Positions 1-3,559 of a stretch of DNA of 5,459 nt are shown piece by piece. Below the pieces are notes generated by a model. The model worked only from the letters and a program-made list of their open reading frames with translations, did not search any database and was not told the origin of the DNA. Source of the stretch: Chloroflexi bacterium RBG_16_57_11 (GTDB lineage Bacteria; Chloroflexota; Anaerolineae; Anaerolineales; UBA4823); assembly GCA_001795165.1 (NCBI GenBank), contig MGNS01000014.1, positions 12,770 through 18,228 on the forward strand, in the 5' to 3' direction. The position numbers and the translations under genes are program-made. Positions within the stretch are counted from its first letter, which is position 1. Each line of letters begins with the position of its first letter.

Positions 1-195
1 AGGTGTGCCGCCGCCAAAGAAAATGGTATGCACCTGCAGACGCTGTGGGCTGGAATTGGCCAGCCACTCGATCTCAGAACATAACGCTGTGGTATAAGCG
101 GGGATCAACGCCTCCAGCCTGGCGTAGGTGTTGAAGTCACAGTACCCGCAGCGATGCGTGCAGAAGGGGATATGCAGATATACGCTATGTTGCAT
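1..195 (-). CDS. hemW: HemW-like radical SAM protein, N-terminal fragment (partial, continues off the left edge)
   Basis: Reading leftward from the ATG at 195-193, 65 codons are open to the window edge. Residues 5-12 read VYLHIPFC, followed by the radical SAM cluster motif CTHRCGYC (C-x3-C-x2-C), then DFNTYA. The last residues are TIFFGGGTP, the SAM-binding glycine motif of the HemN/HemW family. HemN (oxygen-independent coproporphyrinogen III oxidase) carries a fourth cysteine just after the cluster motif. Here that position is DF, as in HemW, a heme chaperone with a [4Fe-4S] cluster that lacks the oxidase activity. This N-terminal pattern is diagnostic for the family, but the C-terminal HemN domain lies outside the window, so the HemW/HemN split rests on the cysteine motif alone. 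There is no Shine-Dalgarno in front of the ATG; an extended -10 box lies 7 nt upstream instead. A heme-handling gene fits the cytochrome genes nearby, but hemW is a widespread housekeeping gene, so this may be coincidence. Confidence 0.9.
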   Translation of the reverse strand, partial: MQHSVYLHIPFCTHRCGYCDFNTYARLEALIPAYTTALCSEIEWLANSSPQRLQVHTIFFGGGTP

Positions 196-202
196 ACGAG
201 GT

Positions 203-211
203 AGTATACCA
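203..211 (-). promoter_or_regulatory. Extended -10 promoter of the hemW-like gene, leaderless placement
   Basis: On the minus strand the sequence reads TGGTATACT followed by only 7 nt (ACCTCGT) and the ATG at 195. TATACT matches 5/6 of the -10 consensus and has the TGn extension. The sequence 17 bp upstream is only a T run (226-231), so the -35 is weak or absent, as is usual with extended -10 promoters. Normal -10 to +1 spacing puts transcription start at or one base before the ATG. This is a prediction from sequence. Confidence 0.6.
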
Positions 212-309
212 TCCGCTCGACAAGGAAAAAAAGAGCCGCTTCAGGCGCACGCAAGCGAATGGTGGTTCTGCTGAAGCGATTTCCATCGGCTACGAGGCGT
301 TAAATTCGC

Positions 310-318
310 TGGTATAAT
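310..318 (+). promoter_or_regulatory. Extended -10 promoter of the LysM protein gene, near-leaderless placement
   Basis: The sequence TGGTATAAT at 310-318 is a perfect -10 hexamer (313-318) with the TGn extension. The ATG chosen for the LysM gene begins at 329, ten bases after the hexamer, so the expected transcript would start around 325 with a leader of about 4 nt. No clear -35 box is seen at 17-18 bp spacing (ctacga/gctacg), and no ribosome-binding site at a workable distance. Confidence 0.6.
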
Positions 319-328
319 GCGTGGACGT

Positions 329-1498
329 ATGAGTCCGGAAACCAATACCTCACCAACAAAGCTATGTCCAACCTGCGGCACGCGGGTCAGTATGGATGCA
401 ATCCGCTGCCTGGTATGCGGCACCGACCTGTCTGGCGCGGTGCGTGACACCACCTCCCGCACCGGAAAATCAAAGCCGGTTGTGCAGGGCAGCCGCATGC
501 CCGAGATTACCCTGAGCCTGCCAGTTGTGCTGGGATTGCTGGTGTTGTTCCTGTCGATCGGTGCGGTGCTGGTATACTTGGCGCTCAACCGTACCCCGGC
601 GACCGCCGAGGCATCTACCGTGACCCCCACCCTAGCGATAACCGATACCCCCACTACCACCCCCACACCGGTCACACCCACCATGATCTGGACGCCTGAG
701 CCCAGCCCGACACCCTTCGAATATACGGTGAAGCTGGGCGATACCTGTGGTAGCATCGCTTTTGCTTTCAAGGTATCCATCCAGAGCATCGTTTTGCTCA
801 ACAACCTGCCGGCTGACTGCAGCACATTGTACGAGGCGCAAAAACTGCTCATCCCCCAACCAACACCGACAGCCACCCCGCAGCCCACCTCCACGCTCAA
901 CCCGGCGGAGGCGACCGAGGCTGCCTGCCAGAAGCTGGATTACACCGTCCAGGAGAATGATACCCTGAGCGGTATTTCACTGAATTATAATGTCCCGGCA
1001 GACGCGATCCGTGAGTATAACGGCCTGGTGAACGATGTCGTGCGCTTTGGACAGCTACTGGTCATCCCATTGTGCCGGCGAAACGCAACGCCCGGCCCAA
1101 GCCCTACGCCTACACTGCCGCCGCCATACCCGCCGGTCAGCCTGTTGCTGCCGCCTGATGGGGCATCCTATAGCGCGCTGGATGACGTGATCACGCTGCA
1201 ATGGGCGTCGGTTGGAGCGTTGCGCGGCAACGAATCCTACGCGGTCTCGGTGGAAGATGTGACCGAAGGCCAGGGGCGCAAAGAAGTCAGCTATGTAAGC
1301 GATACCAAGTTCATCATCCCGGATGACTTCCTGCCCAGCGACCGGGTGCCGCATGTCATCCGTTGGTGGGTGCTGACGGTGCGGCAGATCGGAACGGATA
1401 ACGACGGCAACCCGATCTGGGATCCGGCCGGGGCGGTCAGCGCGCCACGTGTGTTCACCTGGTTCAGCCAGGGCGGCGGGGTAACGCCGACGCCATAA
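329..1498 (+). CDS. Membrane-anchored zinc-ribbon protein with two LysM domains and a C-terminal Ig-like domain
   Basis: The 389-residue protein has four parts. (1) An N-terminal zinc ribbon with two knuckles, CPTCG (C13, C16) and CLVCG (C27, C30). (2) A transmembrane segment at about 64-86. (3) A Thr/Pro-rich linker (about 90-130), then LysM 1 (about 131-176, starting EYTVKLGDTCGSIA), a second Thr/Pro linker, and LysM 2 (about 204-248, starting DYTVQENDTLSGIS). (4) A third Pro/Thr linker and a beta-rich region (about 267-380) resembling an Ig/fibronectin-like domain. The predicted topology is zinc ribbon inside and LysM domains outside, so the protein probably binds peptidoglycan or another glycan while a metal-stabilised domain faces the cytoplasm. 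Cysteines C140, C164, C200 and C249 lie in or beside the LysM units and could form disulfides. An in-frame ATG at 317 exists but overlaps the -10 hexamer, so the ATG at 329 is preferred. The chain stops in a fresh linker-like tail (GGGVTPTP). No enzymatic domain is visible and the precise role is unknown. Confidence 0.88.
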   Translation: MSPETNTSPTKLCPTCGTRVSMDAIRCLVCGTDLSGAVRDTTSRTGKSKPVVQGSRMPEITLSLPVVLGLLVLFLSIGAVLVYLALNRTPATAEASTVTPTLAITDTPTTTPTPVTPTMIWTPEPSPTPFEYTVKLGDTCGSIAFAFKVSIQSIVLLNNLPADCSTLYEAQKLLIPQPTPTATPQPTSTLNPAEATEAACQKLDYTVQENDTLSGISLNYNVPADAIREYNGLVNDVVRFGQLLVIPLCRRNATPGPSPTPTLPPPYPPVSLLLPPDGASYSALDDVITLQWASVGALRGNESYAVSVEDVTEGQGRKEVSYVSDTKFIIPDDFLPSDRVPHVIRWWVLTVRQIGTDNDGNPIWDPAGAVSAPRVFTWFSQGGGVTPTP

Positions 1499-1529
1499 TG
1501 ACCCGTGATTATCATTGACCTAAGAGATG

Positions 1530-1559
1530 AAAACCGCCCGGGTTTCTACGGGCGGTTTT
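1530..1559. terminator. Bidirectional intrinsic terminator between the convergent LysM and regulator genes
   Basis: A perfect 11-bp stem, AAAACCGCCCG (1530-1540) pairing with CGGGCGGTTTT (1549-1559), encloses an 8-nt loop. The A run on the left arm and the T run on the right make it a G+C-rich hairpin followed by U residues on either strand. It lies 31 bp after the LysM stop codon and 28 bp beyond the stop codon of the minus-strand regulator gene, so it can end both transcripts. Confidence 0.93.
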
Positions 1560-1587
1560 ATTATTTATCGAGATTTGGCACAATAAT

Positions 1588-2196
1588 TTACTTACCAATG
1601 TGCACCACAGAGGGGTAGTCGGAAAAATGGCGCTCGACAGGCTCGCCCGCCAGCCCCGAAGCCTGTAGCACCAATAGGATAACCGCCTTATCTTCGTTGT
1701 TGTTGCGCCAGATATGCGGCAGGTGCGCCTCGAACAGCAAGAAATCACCACATTCCAAATCGTGGATCGTCCCGTCGATGAGATATTCGACTTTGCCGGC
1801 AAGACAGTAAACCAATTCATGTCCGGTATGCACCACCTGCCGAAGCCCGCTCTCCGAGTGGGGTTCCAGAGTCACCAGGAAGGGGTCCATTTCCTGGCGG
1901 ATGAGCTTGCCGCCCAAACCCTCGATGCGAATGCCTTTGCTGATGATCACAGGGCGCTGTTCGGCTTTGACGTGCAAGATCGTCGTTGGCTCGTGATCAT
2001 CGAAAAAATAACTCATTTTTATGTTCAGTGCGGTCGCCAGGCTTTGTAATGTGGAGACGCTAGGGGAATTTTCGTCGCGCTCGATCAGGCTGATGGCGTT
2101 GGTCGAAAGACTGGCCATGTGAGCCAGCTCCCGCTGTGATAGGCCTCGCTCCTGGCGGGCGGCGCGCAGTTTGTATCCAAGGGTGTTTTTTTCCAT
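1588..2196 (-). CDS. XRE-family transcriptional regulator with C-terminal cupin sensor domain
   Basis: This 202-residue protein has an N-terminal Cro/C1-type helix-turn-helix (about 6-62; core GLSQRELAHMASLSTNAISL, then IERDENSPSVSTL). A short linker leads to a C-terminal cupin_2 beta barrel (about 105-178). Cupin motif 1 is recognisable as H123-x2-H126-E127 with G134, and motif 2 as G150...P160-H161...N165, so a metal site is possible but not certain. Total length and layout match the HTH-cupin regulators (PuuR-like architecture), which sense a small ligand through the cupin and usually repress neighbouring genes. The start is supported by a GAGG ribosome-binding site 7 nt before the ATG on the minus strand. 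It is divergent from the triheme cytochrome operon, which is its most likely target along with its own promoter. The ligand cannot be read from the sequence. Confidence 0.92.
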   Translation of the reverse strand: MEKNTLGYKLRAARQERGLSQRELAHMASLSTNAISLIERDENSPSVSTLQSLATALNIKMSYFFDDHEPTTILHVKAEQRPVIISKGIRIEGLGGKLIRQEMDPFLVTLEPHSESGLRQVVHTGHELVYCLAGKVEYLIDGTIHDLECGDFLLFEAHLPHIWRNNNEDKAVILLVLQASGLAGEPVERHFSDYPSVVHIGK

Positions 2197-2216
2197 TTTC
2201 TTGCCTCAGAAACATT

Positions 2217-2241
2217 CAATCCTTGCATTGGATTGTAATCC
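2217..2241. promoter_or_regulatory. Candidate operator: CAATCC/GGATTG dyads over the regulator promoter
   Basis: CAATCC (2217-2222) faces GGATTG (2230-2235) across 7 bp. The latter is also the left half of a perfect dyad, GGATT-GT-AATCC (2230-2241). The dyad covers the predicted -10 box of the regulator gene, where a bound repressor would block transcription. A further CAATCC lies at 2281-2286. Autorepression by the XRE-cupin protein is the simplest reading, but this is inference from position and symmetry. Confidence 0.45.
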
Positions 2242-2260
2242 CATTCAAGGTTTCAAGCAA
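2232..2260 (-). promoter_or_regulatory. Predicted promoter of the XRE-cupin regulator gene
   Basis: On the minus strand, TTGCTT (2260-2255) and TACAAT (2237-2232) are separated by exactly 17 bp. TACAAT matches 5/6 of the -10 consensus, while the -35 matches only in TTG. Start of transcription would be near 2225, giving a leader of roughly 30 nt that contains the GAGG ribosome-binding site. Confidence 0.45.
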
Positions 2261-2356
2261 ACTAGCCATTATGCCATTGCCAATCCAAAGGTAGTAACAC
2301 CTATCGATCAAATGGTAGTATATAATAATATTATAGGAATATATTATTTTTCCGGA

Positions 2357-2374
2357 TATAATATTACTATTATA
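2357..2374. promoter_or_regulatory. Candidate operator or UP element: perfect dyad TATAATA-N4-TATTATA
   Basis: A perfect 7-4-7 inverted repeat ends one base before the -35 box of the triheme cytochrome promoter. A related looser dyad, TATAAT-N3-ATTATA, lies at 2321-2335. The position suits an activator site, or an A+T-rich UP element contacted by the RNA polymerase alpha subunit. In DNA this AT-rich, short dyads can arise by chance, so the assignment is tentative. Confidence 0.35.
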
Positions 2375-2375
2375 C

Positions 2376-2404
2376 TTGACATACGTACATAATAATGATA
2401 TGCT
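2376..2404 (+). promoter_or_regulatory. Strong sigma70-type promoter of the triheme cytochrome operon
   Basis: TTGACA (2376-2381, 6/6 consensus) is followed after a 17-bp spacer by TATGCT (2399-2404, 4/6). The hexamer is preceded by TGA, giving the TGn extended -10 feature. Expected start of transcription is near 2411, leaving a leader of about 57 nt before the ATG at 2468. This is by far the best housekeeping promoter in the window, which suggests that expression needs repression rather than activation for control. Confidence 0.75.
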
Positions 2405-2467
2405 GGTAATTGAATATTATTGAGACGATCCAGTCAGCGGTTTTGTGAGTTTACCAGGAGGTGCGTG

Positions 2468-3037
2468 ATGTTCAAAACTAGATTATCACTCATTCGTGGG
2501 AGCATCCTGGTGATTGTATTCATCATCGGCGCGTTGAATGTCTCGGCGACGTATGCTCAGGACGAGACTACTCCACCGGACTCGGCCTGTGCGACCTGTC
2601 ACGAAAACTTATATCTGTTGCATGACACCGGCAAGTGGTATTGTTCGTGCAAACGGCGGGCGGATTGCACCGTCTGCCACGCCGGTCAGGCAGATACCTA
2701 CATTGAAGAGCAGGCGCACCTGGGCTTGATCGCCAATCCGATCCAGGATAACCTGGCTGCCTGCCAGAGCTGCCATGGGGAAGACTACGAAGAATACATC
2801 GAGCGCTTTGCACTGATTGCCGGTGTCAGCTCGCCGCCTCCGCCGGGACCAACCTATTCGCCAGCCAGCCTGGTTATGGAAGGTCCGGTCAAACCTTCTG
2901 GCGCGCTGGTTTTTATCGGCAAGTCCTATCAAGCCTGGCAGTTAATTGGCTTGAGCCTGCTGGTGGGATTGTTGCTGGGTGTATTTGTATTTGGCTGCCG
3001 CTGCTGGAAGCAAGATCAGGCAGAAGGCAGGCTATAG
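2468..3037 (+). CDS. Membrane-anchored triheme cytochrome c
   Basis: The 189-residue protein carries an N-terminal signal peptide (basic start, hydrophobic stretch about 12-24, likely cleavage after ATYA, before Q31). Three heme c attachment sites follow: C41-ATCH, C67-TVCH and C99-QSCH. A Pro-rich spacer (about 121-135) and a C-terminal transmembrane helix (about 156-176) end in a short basic/acidic tail. Heme domains should therefore lie outside the membrane, with the tail in the cytoplasm. Additional histidines H52 and H84 are candidate distal heme ligands. Unusual cysteines are present: C59 and C61 (CSC) just before the second heme site, and C177 and C179 (CRC) just after the TM helix. 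The start is fixed by AGGAGGTG at 2456-2463; an upstream in-frame ATG at 2420 lacks such a site and would spoil the signal peptide. The likely role is electron transfer between the membrane and an extracytoplasmic partner. No named family was recognised with certainty. Confidence 0.88.
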   Translation: MFKTRLSLIRGSILVIVFIIGALNVSATYAQDETTPPDSACATCHENLYLLHDTGKWYCSCKRRADCTVCHAGQADTYIEEQAHLGLIANPIQDNLAACQSCHGEDYEEYIERFALIAGVSSPPPPGPTYSPASLVMEGPVKPSGALVFIGKSYQAWQLIGLSLLVGLLLGVFVFGCRCWKQDQAEGRL

Positions 3038-3075
3038 TCTTGTGCGATTCAAATTATTAATCAGGAGAGCGTAAA

Positions 3076-3474
3076 GTGAAAATTGCTGCCATCACCGAAG
3101 ATGGGAAAGTGATCCATCAGCATTTTGGGCGGGCTCCTTATTATCTGGTTGTCACGGTCGAAGATCGGCAGATTGTTGATCGTGAGATGCGCCCGAAGCT
3201 GGGACATGTTAACTTTGCCAACGAGCCGCACCCTCATGAGGCGCATGGCGCCGGGCACGGCTTCGACCCGGCAGCGCAGAGCCGCCACGCCCAGATGGCG
3301 GCGCCCATCGATGACTGTGAAGCGCTGCTGTGCCGGGGGATGGGGCGGGGCGCGTATCAGAACCTCCAGGAGCGCGGCATCCGACCGATCCTGACCGATA
3401 TCGCCTCGATCGACGAAGCGGTTCAGGTCTATCTGGATGGGCGGATCGTGGATCTGGTCGATCGTCTGCATTAG
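3076..3474 (+). CDS. NifX/NafY-like (dinitrogenase iron-molybdenum cofactor domain) protein with His-rich insertion
   Basis: This soluble protein of 132 residues starts at GTG, with AGGAGAG at 3063-3069 as ribosome-binding site. The N-terminus MKIAAITEDG, then HQHFGRAPYYLVV and the C-terminal pattern DCEALLCRGMGRGAYQNL followed by GIRPILTD, match the small stand-alone members of the NifX/NafY/MTH1175 fold. In nitrogen fixers these bind Fe-S or FeMo-cofactor precursors; many members occur without nitrogenase and have unknown roles. The variable central loop is rich in histidine (H44, H52, H54, H57, H61, H71), and with H14/H16 and C81/C86 it offers many metal ligands. There is no signal peptide, so the protein is cytoplasmic. 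The gene is 38 bp after the cytochrome stop without a terminator, so both are co-transcribed. A role in metal or cluster handling, or redox sensing, linked to the cytochrome is inferred, not shown. Confidence 0.85.
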   Translation: MKIAAITEDGKVIHQHFGRAPYYLVVTVEDRQIVDREMRPKLGHVNFANEPHPHEAHGAGHGFDPAAQSRHAQMAAPIDDCEALLCRGMGRGAYQNLQERGIRPILTDIASIDEAVQVYLDGRIVDLVDRLH

Positions 3475-3501
3475 AGGCTGGTTGCATTAAGGTAGCAGGT
3501 A

Positions 3502-3543
3502 AAACAATCGGGCAGCTCGAAGGTGAGAGCTGCCCGATTGTTT
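3502..3543. terminator. Intrinsic terminator with perfect 17-bp stem, probably bidirectional
   Basis: AAACAATCGGGCAGCTC (3502-3518) pairs without mismatch with 3527-3543 around an 8-nt loop (GAAGGTGA). The T-rich end is short (TTGTTT), with an A run on the opposite side. It lies 27 bp after the NifX-like stop and 16 bp past the end of the convergent cytochrome gene, so it can serve both. Confidence 0.88.
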
Positions 3544-3554
3544 CACTGTGAAAC
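3540..3554. repeat. Short perfect dyad GTTTCAC-T-GTGAAAC overlapping the terminator arm
   Basis: A 7-1-7 inverted repeat shares its first four bases (GTTT) with the right arm of the terminator hairpin and ends 5 bp before the minus-strand cytochrome stop codon. The single-base centre is too tight for an RNA hairpin of the full stem, so it is more likely a protein site or chance than a second terminator. Confidence 0.5.
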
Positions 3555-3559
3555 TTTGG

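Noticed and set aside
241..900. A 219-codon open frame on the minus strand opposite the LysM gene
   Set aside because: It is Gly/Val-rich low-complexity sequence complementary to the Thr/Pro linkers of the LysM gene, has no recognisable domain, and lies across that gene's promoter.
2302..2316. Possible FNR/CRP-type site around ATCGATCAAA
   Set aside because: Only one half matches TTGAT/ATCAA; the other arm does not, and the spacing to the promoter does not help the case.
2420..2467. Earlier in-frame ATG at 2420 for the triheme cytochrome
   Set aside because: No ribosome-binding site precedes it, it would add 16 residues (RRSSQRFCEFTRRCV) before a good signal peptide, and it lies only about 9 nt from the predicted transcription start. 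The ATG at 2468 has AGGAGGTG at the right distance.
2411..2467. Riboswitch or structured leader before the triheme cytochrome
   Set aside because: The leader is only about 57 nt, and I found no strong hairpin, terminator or known aptamer pattern in it.
3076..3474. Nitrogen fixation locus suggested by the NifX-like protein
   Set aside because: Stand-alone members of this fold are common outside nitrogen fixers, and no nifH, nifD, nifK, nifB, nifE or nifN sequence is seen.
3209..3487. Minus-strand open frames opposite the NifX-like gene
   Set aside because: They are Arg/Pro-rich shadow frames of G+C-rich coding DNA, without domains or ribosome-binding sites.
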